In this document: piece after piece, positions 1 through 7,250 of the stretch
How positions within the stretch are numbered: position 1 is the stretch's first letter
How the letters are laid out: each line of letters begins with the position of its first letter
Assembly: GCA_038204465.1 (NCBI GenBank)
Contig: JBBRCX010000060.1
Location: 1-29,027 of the forward strand
Direction: 5' to 3'
DNA length: 29,027 bases
Origin: JBBRCX01 sp038204465
Lineage (GTDB): Bacteria > Planctomycetota > Phycisphaerae > Tepidisphaerales > Tepidisphaeraceae
Position numbers and translations under genes: made by a program
The notes under the pieces: generated by a model
Databases searched by the model: none
What the model saw: the letters and a program-made list of their open reading frames with translations, nothing else
What the model was told of the DNA's origin: nothing

Positions 1-5
1 GCTTT

Positions 6-62
6 GGTGCGGTCCCATGCAGGGCTTTGGTGGGTTTTTGCGGGGCTATCGTGGACCGCACC
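6..62. repeat. 10-bp perfect inverted repeat in the leader
   Basis: GGTGCGGTCC (6-15) is exactly complementary to GGACCGCACC (53-62), with 37 nt between. In the proposed leader RNA it would close a stem-loop. Such stems in rRNA leaders can be processing sites, but nothing here proves that role. Confidence 0.5.
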
Positions 63-164
63 GACCCTTACGACCTGCGGCGCCATCCCTCCAGACCCCA
101 CCCTGGACGGCCGCGGCCGAGAACGCGGAGCCAGCGCCGCCCCCACCGTTTTCATTGATTCACT

Positions 165-176
165 TGTCAAAGAGCA
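165..176 (-). promoter_or_regulatory. boxA-like antitermination site
   Basis: The minus strand reads TGCTCTTTGACA, differing at one position from the E. coli rrn boxA core TGCTCTTTAACA. boxA in nascent RNA is bound by NusB/NusE and protects rRNA transcription from Rho. Its place about 35-45 nt after the predicted start of a strong promoter fits an rRNA leader. A chance match to 12 bases is possible, but the promoter context makes this less likely. Confidence 0.55.
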
Positions 177-215
177 TTTCAAAAACAGCCCCAGAACCAC
201 GCCGAGACATCATTC

Positions 216-243
216 ATTATACATTCTTTCGTTACCGAGTCAA
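216..243 (-). promoter_or_regulatory. Sigma70-type promoter, TTGACT-N16-TATAAT
   Basis: On the minus strand the -35 hexamer TTGACT (238-243) and the perfect -10 hexamer TATAAT (216-221) are 16 bp apart. It is the best consensus match noticed in the window. The expected start point is near 209, and transcription runs leftward out of the window. No start codon with a coding frame follows; a boxA-like element does, so the promoter probably drives a stable RNA. Confidence 0.65.
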
Positions 244-305
244 CCCCGGATTTTCAACCGATCCCAAACCGCACCTGTCCCTCGTAACCGCAGGGCGGCG
301 CAGGT

Positions 306-322
306 GCGGGTTTCAAGCCCGC
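306..322. repeat. Short palindrome, near copy of the one at 432-452
   Basis: GCGGGTTT and AAGCCCGC flank a single C, an 8-bp near-palindrome with one mismatch. It lies between the end of the Rieske gene and the leftward promoter and has the same core as the element at 432-452. Confidence 0.5.
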
Positions 323-431
323 CCCGATCCGAAACCCGGCGCCGCGCCGACTCCTGGCCGAGCGCGCAGCAGATGAATCTGGCGCGCAATCAGTGAGCGC
401 CGGTTCCAGTTTCAATTTGCGATTGAAATAC

Positions 432-452
432 GGGCGGGTTTGAAACCCGCCC
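432..452 (-). terminator. Perfect 10+1+10 palindrome just after the Rieske gene stop
   Basis: GGGCGGGTTT and AAACCCGCCC flank a single central base. The element starts 25 nt after the stop codon of the minus-strand Rieske gene, so it could stop or slow that transcript before the leftward promoter. The 3' side in that direction is only modestly T-rich, so it is a weak intrinsic terminator at best. It may equally be a dispersed intergenic palindrome, as its near copy at 306-322 suggests. Confidence 0.45.
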
Positions 453-477
453 CTACGACGCACGGCGGCGCAGTCGC

Positions 478-2247
478 TCACGCATCCGCCGGCTCTTCTT
501 CATAAATGTGATCCCCGCGCTGGAGGCGCAGGGCGGTGGTGGCGATCTTCAATCGCCCGCGCCGCGTCGGGCAGACGGCGGCCAGGTTGCGCGTCACACC
601 GATGAGAATATGCTCGGCTTCCGGGCCGCCCTTCCATTCCTGGAACTGCTGATACCCCGCCTCCAGCACCTGAAGCGTGTGGAAATCCAAGTCCTCGCGC
701 ACGGTCGCGAAGGCCAGCGTTTCGAACAGCTCATCGGATGCATGCCCGAGCCGGAGGTAGCGCGAAACGATGCGCGCGGCCCCGTCGATATTCGATCGCT
801 CATCGAGTGAAGCGAGAAGCCGCTTGCGCAGCTCCGCCGCATCCCTGGGCAGATCGTCCAGCCCCTTCGCCTCGCCGGGCAGCTTCGCCGGCGGGACATT
901 GAGAAAGCGGTCCATGTAGACCGACAGCGCCGCGTGCAGGATCGATCGCACCACATCGGGCGTCGGGCTCCGCTTCACCGACTGATGCACCGCATTGGCA
1001 AACGTGAAGGTGTGCTGCGGATTGAACCAGTCGCCCACTTCGTTGGACTTTGCGAACCGCGCCAGGCGCATCGCCGCCGCGTAAGCGACCTGCTTCGAGA
1101 GCTGCGCCGGCGCGACTCCGTCGCGCAGGGCCTGCCAGAGCGCTTTCAGGATCTTGAGCGGGTCGTCGCCCAGCAGCGTATCGATCAGAGCAGGATCGCG
1201 CCCGGAAGCACCAGGCGTTGCAGCGGGCCGGTCCTGCAGCAGTGCCGGCAGGTCGCGCTCGACTTCCCTCAGGGGCTCGATGAGGTTGATCGGATGATGC
1301 CAGCCGGAGCTCTCTTCGGCGCCGCGCCCTTCCGCCAGTTGCCCCAGTCCCAGTGGAAGGATGTCCGCCGCATGGTCCCAGCCGATCTTGTCGAGCAACT
1401 CGAACTGCTTGTTGGCAAAATCGAGCAGGTGCCCCTGCAGGTTGTACACGCGCTGCGAGATCGCGCCCAGAAGCAGATCGGTGAGCTGCGCTTGCGACAT
1501 TCCCTGCCGCAGCGCGGTCAAGAGCACGCGCTCCGCCCCTTCGCGATCGCGCACCCCGATCCACTGGACGAACCACCGCTTCAGCAACTGCGCCGAATAA
1601 CGCTCCGCCTCCAGCGGCTCGCGCGGCCGCCGCTTGGCATTCGCCGACGCATTCGCCACCGTTTCCGCCGCACGCAGCAGCATGTAGTACATCGTCTCCT
1701 CACTCAGCACCGGCTGCAGATTCGCGACGATCGCCATCTCCACGACGCCCGTCGCCGCTTCCTGGTTGCGCGCCGCGTACAGCGCGATATCGCGAAGGAT
1801 CTGGTTGAACGGCGCGCCGCCGCGAAGCAGACCTGTGAGGCTCTTCGCCTGGAGCAGCGCGATGTTCTGCTGCATCCCTTTGATCAGGCGACGCTGGTGA
1901 AACGCCGCGTCCGGCCGATGGCGCGGCGTCGTAGCAACGAATACGATGCCATCGCGCACTCGCGTGTCGTAAGCCGGCACGTCGTCCGCCCAGAGGTCAA
2001 ACGTGCAACCACTGCACAGATCGAACCGCGCCTGGTGCCAATGACAGGTGAGGATTCCGTCGCGCACGGTTCCCTTGTCGAGCGGGAACCCCAGGTGCGG
2101 ACAACGATTGTCCACCGCGTGAACCTGTCCGTCGTGCCACCAGACGGAGATTGGATGCGCCCCGCCGCTGACCAGCTTCACTTCCGCGCTCTTAAGTTCA
2201 TCGAGAGTCCCCACGCGCATCCACGTGTCAGTCAAACCCTCTGTCAT
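478..2247 (-). CDS. Rieske [2Fe-2S] protein with large unassigned C-terminal helical region
   Basis: A 589-aa protein. The N-terminal ~110 residues are a Rieske ferredoxin-type domain with both cluster-binding motifs: C49-x-H51 and C68-x2-H71, 16 residues apart, so it should bind a two-iron two-sulfur cluster. The remaining ~475 residues are mainly helical, rich in Ala/Leu/Arg, with scattered His, and I do not recognise a family. There is no signal peptide or membrane span, so it is probably cytoplasmic. The ATG at 2247 is chosen because AGGAG (2253-2257) lies 5 nt upstream; an in-frame start at 2271 lacks this. A Rieske domain fused to an unknown region suggests an oxidoreductase or oxygenase-like enzyme that takes electrons through the Rieske centre, but the substrate is unknown. 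It is the last gene of the leftward run. Confidence 0.8.
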   Translation of the reverse strand: MTEGLTDTWMRVGTLDELKSAEVKLVSGGAHPISVWWHDGQVHAVDNRCPHLGFPLDKGTVRDGILTCHWHQARFDLCSGCTFDLWADDVPAYDTRVRDGIVFVATTPRHRPDAAFHQRRLIKGMQQNIALLQAKSLTGLLRGGAPFNQILRDIALYAARNQEAATGVVEMAIVANLQPVLSEETMYYMLLRAAETVANASANAKRRPREPLEAERYSAQLLKRWFVQWIGVRDREGAERVLLTALRQGMSQAQLTDLLLGAISQRVYNLQGHLLDFANKQFELLDKIGWDHAADILPLGLGQLAEGRGAEESSGWHHPINLIEPLREVERDLPALLQDRPAATPGASGRDPALIDTLLGDDPLKILKALWQALRDGVAPAQLSKQVAYAAAMRLARFAKSNEVGDWFNPQHTFTFANAVHQSVKRSPTPDVVRSILHAALSVYMDRFLNVPPAKLPGEAKGLDDLPRDAAELRKRLLASLDERSNIDGAARIVSRYLRLGHASDELFETLAFATVREDLDFHTLQVLEAGYQQFQEWKGGPEAEHILIGVTRNLAAVCPTRRGRLKIATTALRLQRGDHIYEEEPADA

Positions 2248-2252
2248 CACGG

Positions 2253-2279
2253 CTCCTGTGATAGCCCGCAAGCATTATA
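2253..2279 (-). promoter_or_regulatory. -10 box and Shine-Dalgarno of the Rieske gene
   Basis: On the minus strand TATAAT (2274-2279) is followed by AGGAG (2253-2257), 5 nt before the ATG at 2247. No good -35 hexamer is seen 16-18 bp upstream. The gene is therefore likely to have its own promoter. Confidence 0.4.
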
Positions 2280-2384
2280 GCGCGTCTCGAGCCCGTCTCG
2301 GCGAATCAGTTTTGGCACGGCGTGCGATGGCTCTACTTCTCGTCCGCAGGCCAGATTGCCAGGGATGAAGCAAGTTTCAGCGTG

Positions 2385-2405
2385 GCACGGGCGTCTCGCC
2401 CGTGC
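2385..2405. repeat. Perfect 9-bp inverted repeat with 3-nt loop
   Basis: GCACGGGCG and CGCCCGTGC flank TCT. It lies between the stop of the 195-aa gene and the start of the Rieske gene, both on the minus strand, so it could be a transcript-end hairpin. There is no T-tract. It resembles a dispersed intergenic palindrome more than a classical terminator. Confidence 0.5.
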
Positions 2406-2467
2406 AATGCCACTGACTTCGACGCCACATACGATACATGATGCCGGTCTCCAGCGCGACTCCGCGT

Positions 2468-3055
2468 TCAACTCATCCAGTCCGGCTTCTTGAATGTCTC
2501 ATCCGGCAACTCGACCGGAGGTGGATAGCCCTGCTCCCGCATATCGCGGACGAACGGCTCAATCCGTCGTTGATCGAGGAACTGCGCATGAACCACACCG
2601 TGGTGATCCGTCAGGATCATCTGGCGCCCGTGATCCGGCACGACGAATAGATCATCCGTGACAGACCAGCCGAATGTGAGTTGTGTGAAGACGGCAGTCA
2701 GCACCTGCTCCCTCTCCGATGCTGGATAGCGTACTGCTCCGTCTAAGCCTGGCGGAATACAGCAGGCGTTCAAGAGGACGCTCCGGACTTGATCGGGTTC
2801 CCGCTCCGCGTCAGGAGAGTGCGTCCAGACGCCGCCGCGCGGCCAGAGATAGCACTCCAACCATGGATCCAGAGCGTCGAATAAGTGACTGATGAAAAGA
2901 GGGATACTTCTCGCAGGCTTCGGCACCACCCAAAACCGCGCGAAGGTCTGAGTCGAGGCATAGATCAAGCACTGCGGCGGATGATAGCGGGCGTCGCGGA
3001 CAATTCTCCGCGTCGCCGCCCATTCAAGAAATCGTTGGGTGGGGATGGGTTCCAC
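2468..3055 (-). CDS. Hypothetical protein, 195 aa
   Basis: I do not recognise this protein. It is soluble-looking, with no signal peptide or membrane span, and has many aromatic residues and prolines. The middle part (about 60-75) is rich in Trp/Tyr/Cys, and the last 50 residues form a charged segment ending in a Pro-rich tail. The start is a GTG at 3055 preceded by GGAAG a few bases upstream. The gene begins only 25 nt after the dapB stop on the same strand, so it is probably the third gene of a thrC-dapB transcript. The balanced composition and tight spacing support a real gene. No function can be assigned, and membership in the operon does not by itself mean a role in amino acid synthesis. 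Confidence 0.65.
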   Translation of the reverse strand: MEPIPTQRFLEWAATRRIVRDARYHPPQCLIYASTQTFARFWVVPKPARSIPLFISHLFDALDPWLECYLWPRGGVWTHSPDAEREPDQVRSVLLNACCIPPGLDGAVRYPASEREQVLTAVFTQLTFGWSVTDDLFVVPDHGRQMILTDHHGVVHAQFLDQRRIEPFVRDMREQGYPPPVELPDETFKKPDWMS

Positions 3056-3080
3056 GTCTTCCGGTCGGAATATTCGACGG

Positions 3081-3872
3081 TTACTTCAGCCCCAGTACAT
3101 CCGCAATTGCATACCGCCCCGGTTTCTGATCTGCCAACCATTTTGCCGCGCGCAACGCGCCGTGAACGAAGGTGTCCCGGTTAGTGGCGACATGCGTCAA
3201 TTCCAGTCGCTCCCCCAGCGCAGCGAAGGAGGCGGTGTGCCGTCCGACTTCATCGCCAATGCGCAGCGAATGCATGCCAATCTCGCCCGGTTTGCGGGTC
3301 GCGTCATCGCCATGCCGCCCGTGCTTCAGGGCGTCGCGCTTCCTCCCCGTTGCTTTCAGGATTGCCTCGGCCAGCCCAATCGCGGTCCCGGATGGAGCGT
3401 CCTTCTTGAAGCGGTGATGTGCTTCGACGATTTCAACATCGTAGGAATCCCCCAGCAACTTCGCGACCTCGCCCGCAATCTTGAACAGCACGTTCACACC
3501 CAGACTCATGTTGGGCGCCTGCAGAATGGGAATTTCGGTCGCGGCCCGATCCATCGCGGCGTGGTCCTGCTCCTGAAGCCCCGTGGTCCCGATCACCATC
3601 GCGATCCCTCGGTCGCGGCAGGTCTTCAGCCAGTGCCGCGTCGACGACGGCACCGTGAAATCAATCAGCACCTGAGGCGTTGGACGCAAGTCAAACGTGA
3701 TCGGCGTGCCGATCGAGCCGATGCCCGCAACCTCACCGGCGTCGCGCGCCTGCATCGGATGTTCCGGCCGCTCGATCGCGCCGAGGATCTGAAACGAGCC
3801 CTCCTCCTTCGCCAGCGCCACCAGCCGAGCCCCCATCCGCCCCGCCGCTCCCGTAATCGCAATGGTGGTCAT
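3081..3872 (-). CDS. dapB: 4-hydroxy-tetrahydrodipicolinate reductase
   Basis: A 263-aa cytoplasmic enzyme of the diaminopimelate/lysine pathway that reduces 4-hydroxy-tetrahydrodipicolinate with NAD(P)H. The N-terminal Rossmann loop is GAAGRMG (residues 8-14). GTTG follows near 95-98. The family signature runs from about 150 to 164, with EAHH, the K-x-D-A-P-S-G-T block and the catalytic His/Lys pair. The length is normal for DapB (about 265-275). The ATG at 3872 is chosen over the longer TTG at 3935 because the Rossmann fold then starts directly and GAGGA lies upstream. It follows thrC by 59 nt on the same strand, grouping two aspartate-family genes. Confidence 0.93.
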   Translation of the reverse strand: MTTIAITGAAGRMGARLVALAKEEGSFQILGAIERPEHPMQARDAGEVAGIGSIGTPITFDLRPTPQVLIDFTVPSSTRHWLKTCRDRGIAMVIGTTGLQEQDHAAMDRAATEIPILQAPNMSLGVNVLFKIAGEVAKLLGDSYDVEIVEAHHRFKKDAPSGTAIGLAEAILKATGRKRDALKHGRHGDDATRKPGEIGMHSLRIGDEVGRHTASFAALGERLELTHVATNRDTFVHGALRAAKWLADQKPGRYAIADVLGLK

Positions 3873-3931
3873 GAAGATCGGTCCTCGCCGTTGGCCACTT
3901 GTCACGGCGGACAAGCGACCGGTGACCTCAC

Positions 3932-5407
3932 TCAATATTCATCGATCGGTACATTGGATTTCGCGCCCTTGATCTCGCGGCCACCGAGAATGCCCGGCTC
4001 GGCGCCCATCGCCAGCACGATCGAGTTGAGATCGTCCTCCACCTGCACCGGGCGGTTGGACAGCTTTCCGTGCGGTTCATGCCGCGGCGCAGCATCCTGC
4101 ACGCTCTTCATGTCGATACCGGTGTGATACTCCACCGTCGCATTCGGATCTTTCAGCTCATGGCCGGTGAGGATGCAAACGACGGTTTCATCGGCGGAGA
4201 TCGTCTGCTCCGCGAGCAGTTGCCGCAGCCCCGCAACGCTGGCCGCGCTGGCCGGCTCGCAGCCGAATCCGAAGCGCGCGACCATGGCCCGGTGCTCGAG
4301 GATCTCGTCGTCGCTCACCTCGCGCACCACGCCGTTCATCGTTTCCAGCGCCCGCAGGGCTTTGGGCAGGTTCACGGGCCGGCTGATCTCGATCGCGCTG
4401 GCAATCGTGTGCGGGTGATACCCGCTCTCGTCCATCGCCGCATACATCTTCGATGCGACCGTTGCGTCGAAATTGCCTCCGTCCCAGCGCAGCTTCTGGC
4501 GGCTGAACAGCTCGTTGAGCGTGTTCGCGCCGGACGCGTTGATGACCGCGAGCCGCGGGACTTTCACAATCAGCCCTAGGTCCTTCATCTCCTGGAACGC
4601 CTTGCCAAAGGCCGAGCAATTGCCGAGATTTCCGCCGGGAACGATGACCCAATCAGGGCCCTGCCAGTCGCGCGCCTCGAGGATTCGGTACATGATGCTC
4701 TTCTGTCCCTCGAGTCGGAACGGGTTGACGCTGTTCATCAGGTAGATGCCCATCTGGGGCATGTCCACCGCGATCTGCCGCACCCGCCGCAGGCACGCGT
4801 CGAAGTCGCCCTGGATCTGCAGCGTCAGCGCACCGTAATCCAGCGCCTGCGACAGCTTGCCAAAGGAGATTTTCCCGCTGCCGATGAACACGATCCCCTG
4901 CATCTCCGCCAGCGATGCGAACATCGCGAGGCTCGCGCTGGTGTTGCCGGTGGAGGCGCACGCCACCTTCTTCGCGCCCACCATTCGCGCATGCGTGAAG
5001 GCCGCCGTCATTCCATTGTCTTTGAAGCTGCCGCTCGGATTCAGCCCTTCATACTGCAACAGCAATTTGCCCGGCTTCATTCCCATCTGCCGCGCGAGCA
5101 GGTCCGCCTGCTGCAGGCTCGTGCGCCCTTCGCCGATGGTGACGATGTCATTGTCCGTGCGATAGAACGGCAGCAACTCACGGAACCGCCAGACGCCCGA
5201 GAAATCGACTCGCCCCGCCGTGCCCGTGCCTTTGGTGCTCCAACGATGCTCGAAGAAGTCCATTCGCTTCGGCACCGGCAGTCGGTCCCAGTCGTACAGA
5301 ATATCCAGCAGGCTCCCGCACTTCGTGCACGAGACCTTCACCTCATCGATGGCATACGTCGTCTTGCAAGCCGGGTTGATGCACTGCTGGCGCGCCTTGT
5401 CTGACAT
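3932..5407 (-). CDS. thrC: Threonine synthase
   Basis: A 491-aa PLP-dependent enzyme that converts O-phosphohomoserine to threonine. The N-terminus has a zinc-ribbon-like segment with Cys 9, 14, 27 and 30, seen in one branch of threonine synthases. The PLP lysine is K129 in the motif SGSFKDNGMT, and a glycine-rich phosphate-binding turn (PGGNLGN) follows in the middle of the chain. An acidic C-terminal extension ends the protein. The ATG at 5407 is preferred to an upstream in-frame start because it sits just before the zinc-ribbon; the Shine-Dalgarno is weak. Only 59 nt separate its stop from dapB, so the two are probably co-transcribed. Related PLP enzymes such as cysteate synthase are an alternative, but the dapB context favours thrC. 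Confidence 0.9.
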   Translation of the reverse strand: MSDKARQQCINPACKTTYAIDEVKVSCTKCGSLLDILYDWDRLPVPKRMDFFEHRWSTKGTGTAGRVDFSGVWRFRELLPFYRTDNDIVTIGEGRTSLQQADLLARQMGMKPGKLLLQYEGLNPSGSFKDNGMTAAFTHARMVGAKKVACASTGNTSASLAMFASLAEMQGIVFIGSGKISFGKLSQALDYGALTLQIQGDFDACLRRVRQIAVDMPQMGIYLMNSVNPFRLEGQKSIMYRILEARDWQGPDWVIVPGGNLGNCSAFGKAFQEMKDLGLIVKVPRLAVINASGANTLNELFSRQKLRWDGGNFDATVASKMYAAMDESGYHPHTIASAIEISRPVNLPKALRALETMNGVVREVSDDEILEHRAMVARFGFGCEPASAASVAGLRQLLAEQTISADETVVCILTGHELKDPNATVEYHTGIDMKSVQDAAPRHEPHGKLSNRPVQVEDDLNSIVLAMGAEPGILGGREIKGAKSNVPIDEY

Positions 5408-5510
5408 GCGATGTGCAAAGGTAAGACAGTGCCGCGCAAACGTCAAAGCGAGGTGAGAGCAACGTGAGCAATACCCCTGAGAGCCAGATGTTGCTATCGC
5501 CGAGGTGTTG

Positions 5511-6188
5511 TCATTCCCGCGATTCCTCGCGCCGGGGTCGGGCATGGGCGGGAATCTGATCCTGGGTCATGGGCACCCATTGCACGTCAAATGAGCCGCG
5601 GTAACTGAACAGCATTCCCCAGATCGGGTTCGTCACCTCCACTTCGATCCGGAATCTCCCGATGGCATCGTCGTACCACTCGCACACGTCCGCCACGCCG
5701 GAGAAGAACATGGGAAACCGGAAGTCGAGCCTGCCTTCGTAGAAGCGCTGCTCGCCGCTTCGCAGCCGCAGGCCGCCACGCGGGTCGACCGAGAGATCGA
5801 TATCCACCGCGAGGTGCTGATGCGTGCCGAGGTAGTCGACGATCCTGCGCCGCTGCTGGCTGTAGATCATGTAGGCATCGAACCTGCGCGGCTTGCGGGT
5901 CTGAAAGGTGCGCAGCCAGGTCACGGTCTCGCGGCCGAGCGAGTCGCGGTAGGCATAGTTCTCGATGGTGAACGGGACGTTGTTCCCGTATTCAGGGAAC
6001 ATGATTCGCCGCCACGTGCCGACGTAGAGGAAGGGCAGGGTGTAGAGGCGCCCATGACGGACGTAATCCATGATTCCGCGGCCAACCGCGCCGATTCCGT
6101 GTGAACTGTTGAACCCAAAGCGCTTCTGGATTTGCGGATGCAGACGGTCAAAATCGGGGCCCATCGCGACCTGGTAAATCGAATTCAT
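5511..6188 (-). CDS. DUF4166-type protein
   Basis: A 225-aa protein resembling the DUF4166 family, whose biochemical role is not known. It begins with a short motif on reaching a 'lhp..q.rf' segment, then a G-rich stretch (about 30-40), and later conserved Arg/Tyr/Phe positions and an NPxxG segment near the C-terminus. It looks soluble or peripheral and has no clear signal peptide. The ATG at 6188 overlaps the stop of the upstream DoxX-like gene (ATGA at 6185-6188), a sign of translational coupling. DUF4166 domains are often found next to or fused with DoxX-like or SRPBCC domains, which matches this pair. A longer reading frame upstream of 6188 is rejected because it only covers the neighbour's codons. 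Confidence 0.75.
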   Translation of the reverse strand: MNSIYQVAMGPDFDRLHPQIQKRFGFNSSHGIGAVGRGIMDYVRHGRLYTLPFLYVGTWRRIMFPEYGNNVPFTIENYAYRDSLGRETVTWLRTFQTRKPRRFDAYMIYSQQRRRIVDYLGTHQHLAVDIDLSVDPRGGLRLRSGEQRFYEGRLDFRFPMFFSGVADVCEWYDDAIGRFRIEVEVTNPIWGMLFSYRGSFDVQWVPMTQDQIPAHARPRREESRE

Positions 6189-7118
6189 GCTTGCTCCCGC
6201 AGTGGCTTCCGCACGCACGCGCTCGCAGAGGGCAGGTCGTTCGCGCTCCACAGGCAGACAGCGGCCAACGCGAGGATGGAGAGGTTCATCGCCACAGGAT
6301 TGAAGGGAGCAGAGAGAAAACCGCGTGATTCGACTGCCACGACCAGCACCGCCACCGGCATTGCAACCAGCGTAAGCCACAGCGGCCAACGTGAGTGCCA
6401 TGCCAGCAGCAGTGTCAGCCCAGTGATGACTTCAATCCAGCCAATCGAGATGAGCAGCGCGAGCGCGGCTTGCGCCGAGAGATTTCCAAGGCGCAGAAGC
6501 CGCAGCTCATCGGGATGTCTGAAGATCAGCTTCGGGACAATTCCCTGGTAGAGCCAGACAAACGCGAGCGCTAATCGGGCGGTCAGATAGGCGAGGCTGC
6601 GCCGCAACGATTCTTCCGGCTCGATCCCTTTCTCGATCCACAGGCGCAACCGATCAAAGCTCCATGCGGTCGCCCACCCAATCAGCGGGCGGAACACCAG
6701 GCGATCAAAAACCTGGCCCAGTGCGCCGAATCTCACGGTGTAGTCATATCCGGTGACGAAACGCACCTTTTGCTCCGGCTGATCACCCGGTTCGTATTTC
6801 CAATACCCTGAGCCTGCGCGAATCAGGCTCTTGCGATCCGCCGACCAGAACTTCAATGAGCTGGTACGTTGGCCGTCCGATCCCTGGCTGCTGCCGACAG
6901 TTTCACCTTCTCCACAGATGTTCAGGCCCATGCCGATCCGCGTGGCATAGAGGAAGCGCTGCGGCTGAGCGGGATCTGGCCGAGGGAGGTATCGAATGTT
7001 CGTGAAGCGCAGGTCCCAGCGCTGATGCAACTCAGGCGTCTGCGTGAATTTGCCACACCCGCTCGACATCGCCATCAATGTCGATCTGAACGTAGATGCT
7101 GCCGGCATGCCCGCCCAT
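6185..7118 (-). CDS. SRPBCC + DoxX-like membrane protein, apparent 1-base frameshift near the N-terminus
   Basis: The N-terminal ~150 residues look like an SRPBCC/START-type ligand-binding domain, and the C-terminal part has four hydrophobic helices like the DoxX_3 family. The first strand of the SRPBCC domain (…SIYVQIDIDGDVERVWQ) is encoded from the ATG at 7118 in one frame, and the continuation (FTQTPELHQRWDLRF…) in another. Removing one base of the TTT run at 7049-7051 (AAA on the coding strand) joins them exactly. As it stands, translation from 7118 stops after 28 codons. A shorter in-frame start at 7108 gives an unrelated, basic N-terminus. The cause may be a sequencing or assembly error, a recent mutation, or slippage. 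The gene is coupled to the DUF4166 gene by a 4-base overlap. Confidence 0.7.
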
Positions 7119-7128
7119 CGGGATAGGG

Positions 7129-7134
7129 AGTATA
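7129..7134 (-). promoter_or_regulatory. -10 box, 10 nt before the DoxX-like start codon
   Basis: The minus strand has TATACT here, and the ATG at 7118 follows after 10 nt. Transcription would begin within a few bases of the ATG, giving a nearly leaderless message. No convincing -35 hexamer is present. Confidence 0.35.
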
Positions 7135-7250
7135 CAACGGTGCCTGCTTTGCGCGCGCCACGTGCACTGCGATCTGACGCGAGTCGAACCAACTCTGCTA
7201 ACAAGGGCGGCCAAGCGCGACAGACGCTCGCTGCGTGTGCCGAAGAGTAC

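Larger units (their letters stand above)
1..209 (-). other. Probable 5' leader of a stable-RNA (rRNA) operon running off the left edge
   Basis: Read on the minus strand, a strong promoter (238-243/216-221) is followed about 40 nt after the likely start point by a boxA-like site (165-176), then by GC-rich leader sequence to the window edge with no open frame of convincing composition. It contains a perfect 10-bp inverted repeat (6-15 with 53-62). Promoter, boxA and a structured leader in that order are how bacterial rRNA operons begin. The 16S 5' end is not inside the window, so the identity of the RNA is inferred. Confidence 0.5.

Noticed and set aside
934..2280. Long open frame on the plus strand opposite the Rieske gene
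   Set aside because: It is antisense to a clear protein with both Rieske motifs, and its Arg/His/Gln-rich composition is typical of a shadow of a high-GC gene.
7160..7200. tRNA-like T-loop motif (GGTTCGACTC) on the minus strand
   Set aside because: The flanking bases do not form a T stem, and no D arm, anticodon arm or acceptor pairing could be found.
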